Positions 20,590-31,006 of a stretch of 33,843 nt of DNA are shown here, in pieces. The notes below the pieces were generated by a model. It was given only the letters and a program-made list of their open reading frames with translations, had not been told where the DNA came from and made no database searches. Made by a program: the position numbers and the translations under genes. Within the stretch, counting starts at the first letter, position 1; every line of letters begins with the position of its first letter. This DNA is from Zancudomyces culisetae (taxonomy: Eukaryota > Kickxellomycota > Harpellomycetes > Harpellales > Legeriomycetaceae). The stretch covers positions 1 to 33,843 of the forward strand of contig LSSK01001697.1 in assembly GCA_001969505.1 (NCBI GenBank), in the 5' to 3' direction.

Positions 20590-22131
20590 CTTTACTATAA
20601 CCCTTTGAATGTTCTTTGTTTTAAATGTAGTTTATGGAAGTTGGCTATTCACAGAATACACCTTGCTATTAAAATGCTTTTATAATCTTTTCTTTATTTT
20701 TTATAAAACTTTTTTTTTAGGTAAGAGAGGACTAAAGACAGTTTAATATATTAGCCCGACAATGCTTGATGTTTTTAATCTTATGTCCTGGTGGAGGATG
20801 AAAAGGTGCAAAATACATGACTATTGGTCCAACTTTTGCGTTGTAGTCGAAGGATGGCTTTTGATAAGATTTTCCATAGACCCTGTTACACCATTGCTTC
20901 ATTTTCTGCTCGCTCCTTTGGCTGAGCTATGCTGTTCACCATAAATGCAGTATTAGTTAAATTTAATAAGTAAAAAAAATATAAACCGGGATGTTCAATA
21001 AAAATAGAAACTCAAGTTGTAGGTTGCCATTTGCCTATAGTTTAAAACCGCAATAAACTGTGGAGAATAGTGCTTTATTAAACGAGGTTCATAAACGAAC
21101 CAAATTCAGGTCATCCTTAAATAACTTTATTTTATACGTTCTTTCGCGATATTGGAATCGGGGTAACTATGATTCTTTGTCCAATACAATATCCATCTAA
21201 AATTGGTTTTATTATAATATACTCGAAAGGTCAATATCATGCTGTTGTATATATTTATTTTTCATTTTTCATCTTTCATCTTTCATTAATTACCCAGGAA
21301 AGAGGAGAAACACCATTAAGAAAAATACGCGAGTAGTTCATAATAGACTCGCACGCCCCTTTGGATGATGCGTCCATTTATCATACAATACCTGAAATTT
21401 TTTTGTTATATACACATTTATTTGTCAATTTAAAGTTGAAAAATTGTTACGCCAACATACTCTACTTGTTGTGTGGCATCTATCTATCGCCACGCTAAGA
21501 GCGTATTTATTTGAAAAAATGAACGATATTTCAATCATTTTTCAGGGTTTGTGAGACATTTCGTTTTCACTACTCATTTAAGTGTTAAGCGATTTTCGAA
21601 TTTGGTCAAATGTCTGGTTTTTTAATCTCGCAAGCTCAAGCGTTCCTTTTGTATTAAACCAGTTTTAGACTTGGAGAATGTGTATTAGGCTTATATTTAA
21701 TCCCCAAACAAATAGCACTTTACTCTCCCCCCCCATTTTTTTCATATTCAAATATACACCCTTTCTAGTGGACGAGTAAACGTGAAATGATGTTCACTCC
21801 AAAAGTATGTATATTGGATATATACGAAAACGGGTTGATTTTTTCGGGTAACGTCAGCCGCCCCCTACAAGGAAGAATAAAGTATAATTCTAATTTTTTA
21901 AGCTGGGATTTGAATATAGTAGCTCGTTCGAATCCGTTCACCTTAAGTTACTTCATCCTCCTTCCAAAAAAATAGATTGTATTATTTATTTAAAATTAAT
22001 ACCAAAAGTTAGGATAAAAATATGTAATGAATATTTAGCTATAGCGTTAATATTGACTTCCAAGTGGAAAGCCTGAAAAGCTAAATATTCAACTGAGGAG
22101 GGGGGGCGAGAGGCAGAATATTTTTGTTTAC
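20590..22131. other. 1.5-kb intergenic stretch
   Basis: AT-rich, no confident gene. It contains a TTTCATC repeat (about 21260-21288), a poly-C tract (about 21727-21735) and a weak 62-codon frame listed separately. Left part includes the promoter of the Kre9-domain gene. Confidence 0.5.
21787..21975 (+). CDS. Possible small protein or gene remnant
   Basis: A 62-codon ATG frame (PKVCILDIYENGLIFSGNV, then LSWDLNIVARSN) with amino-acid composition that looks protein-like. No family recognised, no partner exons found and no conserved motif. Reported because it is the best frame in a 1.5-kb gap; it may be chance. Confidence 0.15.
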   Translation: MMFTPKVCILDIYENGLIFSGNVSRPLQGRIKYNSNFLSWDLNIVARSNPFTLSYFILLPKK

Positions 22132-23270
22132 TCAAGACATTAGGTGTGTAGTGGATGTCTCTGTCTCCTCTACTCTATTAACGGCTGTGTAGCTTTTGCA
22201 GTTTTTAAGACACAAATAAAGATATAAGAGCGAAATGAACATCCAATACGCAATATACCCCAGTACCGTTGCCATAGTAGCATTATTTGTCCATCCCAGG
22301 AACGATCTGAATACACTCCACCCCAACTGATTTGGGATTTCGGGGCTACAGCAGTTGAGCATCCTAAAATCAATTTACATGTGAGTGTGGTTCATTGATG
22401 TGTAATTCCTAAATAGCAAATCTTACCAGATACTTTTTGGAATATCAAAAATATAGGCTGCATCTACATCCAAGTTTATTTTCTGACTCCATACATAATT
22501 CTCCAGAAATTTAATTGAGTTGGTAAACATTGCAGCCCCCAGAAACGAAATTAAAATCGTTGAAAATGCCAAAAAGTATAGCATGTTAAGTGACCTCCCA
22601 AAGTAGCAAATCGTCAACCCAAGAGACGCTCCTAAAACCACACCTGTAATTATAGACAATGGTATCTCTATAGGCTTTGCCGAAATAACTATTCCTGCAC
22701 ATAGCAATACTGCCTCAACTCCCTCTCGTATTATTGCTAAAAAAGACATTACAAAAAACGTGGATCTTATAAAAAACCATCTCTCCTCGTTTTTTGGCGC
22801 AGTAGTTTCCCCATTGTTTATCTTTACTGCAAGTTTTTCTGAGATTTTATACAAACTGAAAAAGGAATATCCAATTAAGATCAAAACCAATGAGGTGATC
22901 AGGGAAAGTATCCCCTCCCAAAGGTCTTCATGTGCACCCCACATATCGTTAGAAAACTTGAAATATAAAACCATCAGTACTGATTATATATGTAGTACAC
23001 ATGTATATACATGATTATCATCGCTATTACGCTTTTATTTATTTATTTTTTAGTAAAAAAAACAAATAAAATACACTTACCAGTTCCCAGAAGAATTGTG
23101 GTAAATACACCGCTGGCTGCCCCGGCAAGGACCTGCTTTTTCAGTCTTTTCTTAATATTTACATTCTGTTCGTTTAGCTTGTTTATAAATGCAAACATCA
23201 TTGCAATTAGTAAAGCGGCTTCAGTAGCCTCTCTTGTAATTACAAAAAACACTTGAAGATTGAATATCAT
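22132..23270 (-). CDS. FTR1: High-affinity iron permease Ftr1
   Basis: Three exons, 23270-23081, 22979-22427 and 22363-22132 (introns 101 and 63 nt), give 324 residues with about seven membrane segments. Iron-binding REXXE motifs are present in the first (REATE, 13-17) and fourth (REGVE, 148-152) segments; EDLWEGIL (81-88) and the C-terminal LNCCSPE...GWSVFRSFLGW signature, completed by the last splice (W + MLNCC), confirm the family. Ftr1 moves Fe3+ across the plasma membrane as it is produced by the multicopper ferroxidase Fet3. The gene is divergent from FET3, 1.5 kb away, which fits co-regulation by iron. The N-terminal motif has Ala at the usual Gly, a common variant site. The C-tail is short. 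Confidence 0.93.
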
Positions 23271-24813
23271 TATTTCTATAGCTATGAGGCCTCAATTAGG
23301 CGATTAGAAAATACGTCTGTATATATTTATACCTCGAAAAGCACCTTTTTATAATAGCCCATTTTCTTTGTTAGACAAAAAAATATGGTCTTGTGGTAAA
23401 CTTGAAAACCTCGCAGTGTATATTACCACTTCCAACTGTCATATTAGATCTACAACATATATCCCTGCTTTTCTTGCATGTTGCAGGCACGGGATTTATC
23501 AAGAAAAATAAACTTAAACAAGCTCGATACAGGTTTGCAGTAAATACGCTTGACATTTTTACCTGTAGATGAATCTTTACTACCCAGTCATGAATATTCA
23601 GAAAATATGGAGCTGAAAATTACCCCCCCCCCTCCAAAGAAAAGCTTTGTGCTCATCATTTTACAGATTGCTAGTATATGATTTACATCTTGGTCATCCT
23701 TATTATAACAGTCAACTTTTGAAGAGGGTTGGATTCCTGAATTACAATGTACATTGGAGTTTTAGTTTCACTAAGATGCCTCGTTTTTCTCACTATATTG
23801 GTTTATATTAGTAATTATCAATTTATACTTTATGGAGAAGTAGATAATACAAAAATATTATCAGTCAATACTCACATCAAGGTTTGGATGTATTCTTAGT
23901 GTAGTATTATAACTTTCTGATGCTCCAAGCTAAATTTCAAGGGTATTTCTGGTGAAATTTTAAAAACATTAGGTTTGTGTACTAAGCGACCAAATCACGT
24001 GTACATGCTAAAAGCTTCACTGTAAAAGCACTATAATTCAACGCAAAACGGGTTGGGATTAAACAGCAAAATTATACAGCTGGATGGTGAACTCTATATA
24101 ATGGTAAAGTAAGTGTGGTGATATACTTGTTTTATTTTCACTGTCTTTTTGGGGTAAAGAGCAAAGCTAATAATAATGCTAAACTTGTTTTTCTGGATTT
24201 GTATGAAGAGCCAATTTCGGGTGTTAATCAAATAAAAACTATTCTGTCACCACATGCTATTTTTTTTTAGCAGAGTCCAAGTTTCTTGTTTACAGGGTTT
24301 AATAACTTTTGAAACAGGCTGACCCACACCCAAAGAAGAGGGAGAAAGCTTCTTTTTCTTGCATCACTCTCCTCCCTCCTCTCGAGTTGAGAATATTACA
24401 CATCTTCCTGTTGTACCTACTTCAAAAAGGGCTATGAAACTTCGGCAGGTAGAGCTTGTTACTATTTAAAAGAAAAATAATGTAAGAACAGAATGTGTTA
24501 TTTTTATCCAGGTATAGTCGTAAACCTAAATCTTAACTTGTACCTATGTATTCATGCTTTTTTGATTTTTTAAAAAGAAAAAAGAGAAGGCATCAGCTCC
24601 AAAATGACAAGTCTTTAAAGTTGTCCAGACGTGAATTACTATAAATCTGTTCTTTCCCTTCTAATGCCTATTATACATTCTCAATGAAAATTTTATTTCA
24701 ATAAATACACGCTGGTGCGGTGAGATATGCAACGATAAAAAACATAAAAGTCACCAGCAGCTTTAAATTGCGCACATAGTGCTAAATACCAAAGATTTTT
24801 CATAACGACCAGA
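23271..24813. promoter_or_regulatory. Shared divergent promoter region of FTR1 and FET3
   Basis: A 1543-nt non-coding region between two divergent genes of one uptake complex. HGATAR-type sites, the target class of fungal iron-responsive GATA factors, are seen at 23496-23501 (-), 23815-23820 (-), 23842-23847 (+), 23858-23863 (-) and 24733-24738 (+); three fall within 49 nt. A TATA-like ATAAAAAACATAAAA lies about 70 nt before FET3. In AT-rich DNA some GATA matches are expected by chance. Site reading is direct; regulation is inferred. Confidence 0.4.
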
Positions 24814-26790
24814 ATGCTGAGTGGAATTCTAATAATCTTTTGTTTTTATCTGAAGGTTTACATTGCAAAAAACATTCACCATGACTGGGTGGTTGAATAT
24901 ATTATAGCTAATCCTGACGGATTGTGCGAAAGGGTGGTGATTGGGGTCAATGGGAAATGGCCGATAGAAACACTGGAAGGTAATGTTGGAGACGTTATTA
25001 CAGTTAATGCCATGAATAGACTCAATGTTCCTATTTCACTTCACGCGCATGGGATACGGTTTGACAGCTATCAGTATAGCGACGGTGCATTTTCTGTAAA
25101 CAATTGGTGAGGGTTCAATTTCTAGAGTGTTTACAAGTTAGTTCTATAAAAATTTATGTATATCCTGAATGACCTGTAGTGGTGTCCCGCCAGGAATGAA
25201 CTATACCTATACTATCCCGTTGTCAGAGTCGGGAACTTATTGGTTTCATTCGCATATTGATGTAATGCACTTTTATTTATTTATCGCAAAATAAATATAT
25301 CGACCCAAGTAGAACTGGAAAATAACTACACATCTGATATCTGTAAAAAATAGGGACAGTACTCTGATGGGTTACGAACTCCACTTATTGTCCGGGCAGA
25401 AAATAATGAAAATTATGTGTATAGTGATGAGTTTGTACTTACTCTAGTAGGTAAACTAAATATAAAGAGGTCGTTCGTACTCTAACAACAGCAAACAACT
25501 AAAAAGCACTATTCTTACATAAAAAAAATAGAGTGGTTTCATAAGCCTGTGTTTGACATTATTTCATCTCTAGTTAGTTCAAATAATCCTAGTGGATCCG
25601 AGCCTATTCCCGATTCTGGAATAATTAATGGTGGTGGAATAACCGAGTTCATAGTGAAGCCCAGTACTGTGTACCGAATTAGGTTAATAAATGCCTCCTC
25701 GGCTGCTGTTTTTCATGTAAAAGTGGATTATCACAAAATGAAAATGATTGAAGTTGATGGTACTGAGATACAAATGGTTACTGCCGAAAGCATTGAAATA
25801 TCCCCAGGTCAACGAGTTTCCTTCTTGATTACAACAAAAAATGATACCAACCATAATTATTTGATTCATGCGGATATGGACCCGGATTATTTTGATTCCG
25901 TCCCAGATTATTTACACTTAAATCTGACGGCAACACTAAAATATTCTGAACTGAGCAACTCCAAAGATCCAGAACCGCACAAATGGAATTCCATACCTGA
26001 TACAGATTTAAAGCCACTAGATAAAAAGCAATATAAGGCACCAGACAAAATTATAACGATTGTGAGCGATATCCAGGAAGCTGATGATGGAACTACACGA
26101 GGACTGATAAACGGAGTGACTTTTGTACCCCCAAAGGTCCCAACGCTACTATCAATGCTTTCAATGGGAGAGTTGGCGACAAATCCTGAAGTTTATGGTC
26201 CTAAAACAAATGCGTTTGTCGTAGAATACAACAAAGAGATTCAAGTAATTATACAAAACGCACATATGGATCCTCACCCATTCCATCTTCATGGACATAA
26301 GTTTGAAATTTTGGATGTAGGAGAAGGTGAGTACAAAACCAAGAATAAGATCTCAACCAATACAACATATGATAATCTGATACGCAGAGATACAGTTAAC
26401 GTGCCAGGCCAAGGATATGCGGTTATTCAGTTTACGTCAGATAATCCTGGAGCATGGCTTTTTCATTGCCACAACGTTTGGCATATGCTTTTTGGAATGA
26501 GAGCTGTTATAGTCGAGGCACCACTTGAGGCACAGAGAACCATCAGAAATATCACAGAAAGCGAAAATTCTTTGTGCTTAGCAGCAGGGTTTAAAACTAC
26601 TGGTAATGGTGGTGGAGGAATAGGATTGGATTTATCCGGCGCACCAAATTCACCAAATCTGATAAACTTTGGTATTCATTCAAAGGGAGTGGTAGCACTT
26701 GTGTTTTGCGTTCTATCTGCGCTATCAGGCACATATAGTGTCATAAGTTACATCAGGGCTTTGGTGAAATTGCAGCCGGAGGGCGCTTAA
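24814..26790 (+). CDS. FET3: Multicopper ferroxidase Fet3
   Basis: Four exons, 24814-25106, 25180-25261, 25354-25450 and 25532-26790 (introns 73, 92 and 81 nt), give 576 residues. All four copper-ligand motifs are present: LHAHGI, FHSHIDGQ (spanning an intron), HPFHLHGHKF and FHCHNVWHMLFGM. The splice joins restore NNCGVPPGMNYTY and VEWFHKPV. SEPIPDS carries the Glu that in yeast Fet3 contributes to Fe2+ specificity. An N-terminal signal peptide and a C-terminal membrane helix (about VVALVFCVLSALSGTYSVI) make it a type-I plasma-membrane protein with the oxidase outside. It oxidises Fe2+ using O2 and passes Fe3+ to Ftr1, encoded next door. Short first exons explain why only the last exon forms a long frame. 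Confidence 0.93.
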
Positions 26791-28530
26791 CGAACTGGGG
26801 TATTTTTTGGCATTCATTTCTTACCTTTATTTTATAGTTCTATAGCAATTTTTTTTCAGGCTTCTCAATTCAAAAAGAGTATACTTGAAATTCAAGCTAC
26901 CAAGATGAAGTGATCAGTAAGAAAAAAATGCGTGACTTTTTGGAAGTACCAACGCAAAAATATTTTAGGGAAAATTGGGAGTGGAGGAGGAGGTAGATGG
27001 CACTATATGCGCTGGTGGCGTGTATTTTCCCTTTTGTTATTTTCGGTTCATAGTGTACTCAAGCTTACTATTTGGCACAATTGGAAACTCGGGTTTGTGA
27101 AAAATAGCGATATTAAACTAAACAAATAAATTGCAGTTCAAGAAATTAATGGTTACAAGTATGGGGTGTACTACAAGAAGTGCAATATCTCAATGAAATA
27201 GTTGTAATGGAAAAGGTAGTATTGAATGTATTGATATGGGCTGATTAAATGAGATCACATGGTGAGATTCGCAAATGCAATTAATGAACACAATTTGCAG
27301 AAGGCAGTTGTGTAACAATATTCCTGGGTAGGTGCGTCAGTTTTTTGATGAGTACAAGCTGAGGAGAACCAGGGCTAAATGGTGAATTAGTGGATCATCA
27401 GTTCATATTTTCAAATAAAGAAAAATTGAAAAATTGAAAAAAAGGGAAGAGGGGAAAAAGGAAAAAAGAAAAAAAATCCTCTAAATTATAAGCCCTAACA
27501 AGCAAAGTATACATTTTGCGTTGGGTTCAAATTCTGCATCTATTTTCCCCATACCTTTTCATGAAAGCAATTTTTCAGAGCAAAGAAAAGATAAATTAAA
27601 AACTGAGGGAGTGGAAACTAAATTGGGCGAAATTCAACAAATGTTCGCCAATTTTGGAAAATTAAGATGCCTTCTCAAAGTGGTTGCAGGATAAAAAGCA
27701 GCCAATAGATTTGTAGTAGAAGACCAGATGTTCACTCTTTTTAGGCGCAAGCAATCATTAGAATGAACCAGAACTATATGTTACACAATCATTAAAGCTG
27801 CGCAATTTTGATTGGTGTGAAAATGACGCCAATTCAGGAAATGAATGGGACATTTGTACTACAAAGCCTATTGGCCAAATTGGCTAAATTGGCTGTTAAT
27901 AATAGTTTAAGCAAAAAAGGCTACTGTTTTTTGAAACATGGGTAGTTACTTTCTGCTCATTGGCTGAAAACAGCTGGCTTTCTTATTATGTTGAAAAAAA
28001 CACATGAAAACGTTGTGGTTGGCCGTTCAGTGCTTTTCGTCCATTCGCTAACCTCCCCAGTCAGGTGTGAATCTGGAGCTTGAGTCACATTACTAGCAAG
28101 AGATATAAAGTCCTCGGCACCAGAAAAATGAATTTAGAAACAGGAAACACAAGAAAAAAGTAGCATGATTCTATTTATATACCCAGTTGGGTAGGAAACA
28201 AGTTTCGCGCGTTTTAACCTAGCAAATTTGAATTCAAGATATATGTACTTTTTAAAGTATAAACTACAAGATAACGCTTTAAGACCAAGGGTTACCTAGT
28301 AGCTTTATAATTCGAGTGTATAAATATCGTATTTTAGTACACTTTACCATACGCACGAATATCAACTGTATGTATTTTATCTAACACCAACTAAACAGAC
28401 CCTAAAAGAGTTATTATTTTGGAATATCCAACAAAAGCAAATACACAAGGAGGAAAAAACCGGGTACAACGGATATAAGGGAGCGACAATTACACACTGT
28501 ATTTAAGAAACAAACTGAACTGGATATTAT
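26791..28530. other. 1.7-kb intergenic stretch between FET3 and MAF1
   Basis: No gene supported. It contains a purine-rich tract (about 27419-27476), a cluster of TTGGC/ATTGG words including a tandem AAATTGGCT (about 27868-27897), and TTTCGCGC (28202-28209), an E2F/SBF-like word upstream of MAF1. Confidence 0.45.
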
Positions 28531-28608
28531 ATGGCAGAAAATCAAGCTCCACCATATATAGCAATAACACCGAAACCACTGGAGACGCATAATACAACTA
28601 ATAGATAA
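28531..28608 (+). CDS. Short upstream ORF before MAF1
   Basis: A 25-codon ATG frame (MAENQAPPYIAITPKPLE...) ending 30 nt before the MAF1 start. If the MAF1 mRNA starts upstream of 28531, this uORF would be translated first and could limit MAF1 expression. Whether it is in the transcript cannot be seen. Confidence 0.3.
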   Translation: MAENQAPPYIAITPKPLETHNTTNR

Positions 28609-28638
28609 CCAGATATCGATAAATAGAGATTAACAAGA

Positions 28639-30175
28639 ATGAAATTTTTACAAATATCATCACTCGATGCAATAAATGCATTGCTGTCGTTTGAGACAAA
28701 TACAGGGCATTATGTCAACGGAAGAGTAGAAGTATATTCATGTACGGAAATATTTTATAATTTAAAACATTACGGGGGTGGAAGAAATATGTATTTTATG
28801 ATTTGAAGCCCAGATATACAAGCTGATACTTATTTTCAGGTGTTATGAATACTAATCAAAGGGGTGGGACTATTGTTTGTGTATATATACGTGTTTTTTC
28901 GGCTTGATTTTTTTTCTTGTGGGTGTTATTTAAAGAATATTGAAAGTGATCTGTTATATCGACCAAATCTGCATTAAAAAACAGTCTGGGCGAGAACATT
29001 TCAACCCGGGATACTGTAATGCTAGAACTTAGAATAACATTTTTCCTTCCCAAGGATACCAGTCGTGATGATGTATGTGGAAAACACCAGACACCAAATT
29101 AAATGAAAGAGAATAACTGTGTACATTTAGGCAAGGCTGCGGGCGTTGATAAAAAACTATATAGATATTTAGAAAGTAAATATCTGGATGATGTATTCGA
29201 GTCAAAGAGTTTATCGCCCGAACAGAGTTCGCTCACGAACATTGTCTCTCCATTTGGGCCAATGACTGAGAGTGCACCGCGAAAAACACTCTACTATCTC
29301 ATTGCAACATTGAACGCATCATTCCCAGATTATGATTTTAGGTAAAAAAAAGACAAAGCATAAGATACATACCCTATAATATTTCAATTTGGTTACTTAA
29401 CCAACAGCAATTATCTATAGAACATTACTTGCCGACCAATTTTCCAGAAAGAACGATATACAGGCACTATTAAACACAATAAATACCACGTTCTTCAATG
29501 TGGGATGTCCAGATTCTCTAAGTGATGGGCATTTATGGAACGAAATTGACAAAGCTATCGAACTGAATGATTGTGTGGTATATTCATATACACCAGAAGC
29601 CGAATCTGACCCATACGGAGAAGTGTGTCCGGTGTAAGTTTACATATGATTACATTGTTTCTTTGGTGTTGTAATGTATAAGGTACTTTAAAAATATGTA
29701 CACTCTCTATAGGTGGTCATTTAACTACTTCTTCTACAACAAAAAATTGAAAAGAATATTATTCTTCACATGTTACTGTTCAAGGTAAACTTTACATACT
29801 CTTATTTTTATGTTTCCATTCAAATTTTTCGTTTTCAAGAATTTTAAAGGCACATATGAATTGAGATCCATGGCTGGTAAAGTGGAAAAAATAACTCTGG
29901 TGCTATTTCTAATGGGGGCAACTTGATCTACTACCTTCCAAACTTAAAAATGAAATAAAATGAAAAATAGTGAGCCGCTACCGTTTGATGAGGTATCCTC
30001 CACGGCAAACGAGGAAGTCTATTCTGACATCATCGACTTCCAAGAGCCGGAAAAGCTGGGAGAGGCGAGTATTGATAGTTGGTCAAGAAGGTACATACGC
30101 GCTTTACTTATTTATGCCAAATTATTTACTACTTTCAGACTTGGTAACGTTGCAAGAAGGAGTCAAAATTATTAA
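28639..30175 (+). CDS. MAF1: Maf1, repressor of RNA polymerase III
   Basis: Five exons, 28639-28741, 29131-29341, 29421-29633, 29713-29784 and 29971-30175, give about 267 residues. Landmarks: MKFLQISSLDAINALLSFET at the start; YSC-K-AAGVDKKLYRYLE rebuilt across intron 1; RKTLYYLIATLNASFPDYDF; SDGHLWNEID; YSYTPEAESDPYGE; and WSFNYFFYNKKLKRILFF across intron 3. Maf1 binds Pol III under nutrient or stress signals and blocks tRNA and 5S transcription. Intron 1 is 389 nt with a weak GTACGG donor, much longer than other introns here; intron 4 is 186 nt. The acidic tail (SEPLPFDEVSS... EPEKLGE) resembles animal Maf1 tails. A further 48-nt in-frame intron (30091-30138) is possible, which would give 251 residues. 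Confidence 0.92.
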
Positions 30176-30507
30176 ATTTTTAGTACTATTTCACATTTAT
30201 CCAGCTTATTGGCGGCTACTAACTACGCTTATGACCATTATAGCGAAATATTTGTTGAAGAGATGGAAATATAGAAGCGAACTTTATTTGGTTCTGACTC
30301 ATCTATTTCACCCTACCTCCTAATACATTACTACCCCTTTTTTAACAAAAAAAAGAATAAAAAACTCACACTATCTTCGCTCGTGTATATGCCCATACAA
30401 TGGGAATATCATTAGCTCGCTTATGGGTTTGAGGTGGTGGTAGACTGATGGTGAGGGGAGATACAGCTTCAGAAACAAAGAGATGTTTCATAACAAACTC
30501 GCATTAT

Positions 30508-30606
30508 GACTTCTGATTTTTCCATCACTGGAGGGAATCAAACTCTGTATGAAATGTTTATATACTTCAACTCAGGGATTTGTCAGTTCGATCCTGGCAG
30601 AAGTCT
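30508..30606 (+). other. tRNA-like element (acceptor stem plus T-arm), gene or pseudogene
   Basis: GACTTCT (30508-30514) is perfectly complementary to AGAAGTC (30599-30605), a 7-bp acceptor stem. A five-pair T-arm, GTCAG/TTCGATC/CTGGC, sits exactly seven bases before the acceptor's 3' half, and GTTCGATCC matches a pol III B box. A T5 run at about 30621 could terminate transcription. D- and anticodon-arms do not fold canonically: TTCC/GGAA is a possible D-stem after an overlong linker, and CTCTG (543-547 of 30-kb block) may pair with CAGGG (573-577), leaving a long loop that could hold an intron. No anticodon can be assigned, so it may be a decayed tRNA. Confidence 0.35.
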
Positions 30607-30765
30607 TTATTATTCTTATTCTTTTTATTATTAATACCACTAAAACCACACACTTTTTCTATTTTAATATTATCTGATGTTTTAGCCAAAATTTAACTGC
30701 TTTTTAATTTTCTAATAAATTGTTACCAAAATTCACACCAAAACCACAATACCCCACAAGGCTGT

Positions 30766-30778
30766 GGGGGGGGGGGGG
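30766..30778 (+). repeat. Run of 13 G
   Basis: Uninterrupted G homopolymer in AT-rich intergenic DNA; replication slippage or sequencing length error are both possible. Confidence 0.9.
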
Positions 30779-31006
30779 TGCATGTTATCTAAAAACCAAA
30801 GTTATAATTTATCCCTATATTCCAGCCCAATCTCATTTATAAAATTCTTGCCATGGCTTTGCTGGTTAAACCCGATTCCGCAACTTTTAGTTAAAAAGGG
30901 AACTGTATTAACGTAATTATTAACCAACATCAACCCTCAATTCAAAATGAGTAAAACACTATGCTGTACTAGCTAATACGAGCATTAGTTGTGTTTAACC
31001 ATATTA

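Larger units (their letters stand above)
30176..31006. other. Intergenic between MAF1 and the RCC1-repeat gene
   Basis: Convergent 3' flanks. It holds the tRNA-like element (30508-30606) and a run of 13 G (30766-30778). No protein gene seen. Confidence 0.5.

Noticed and set aside
21921-21935. GTTCGAATCC, a perfect B-box word
   Set aside because: No T-stem pairing and no upstream acceptor or A box at tRNA distance; it falls inside a weak open frame.
28742-29130. C/D snoRNA inside the first MAF1 intron
   Set aside because: A C-box-like word is present but no D box lies at a suitable distance and no terminal stem is seen.
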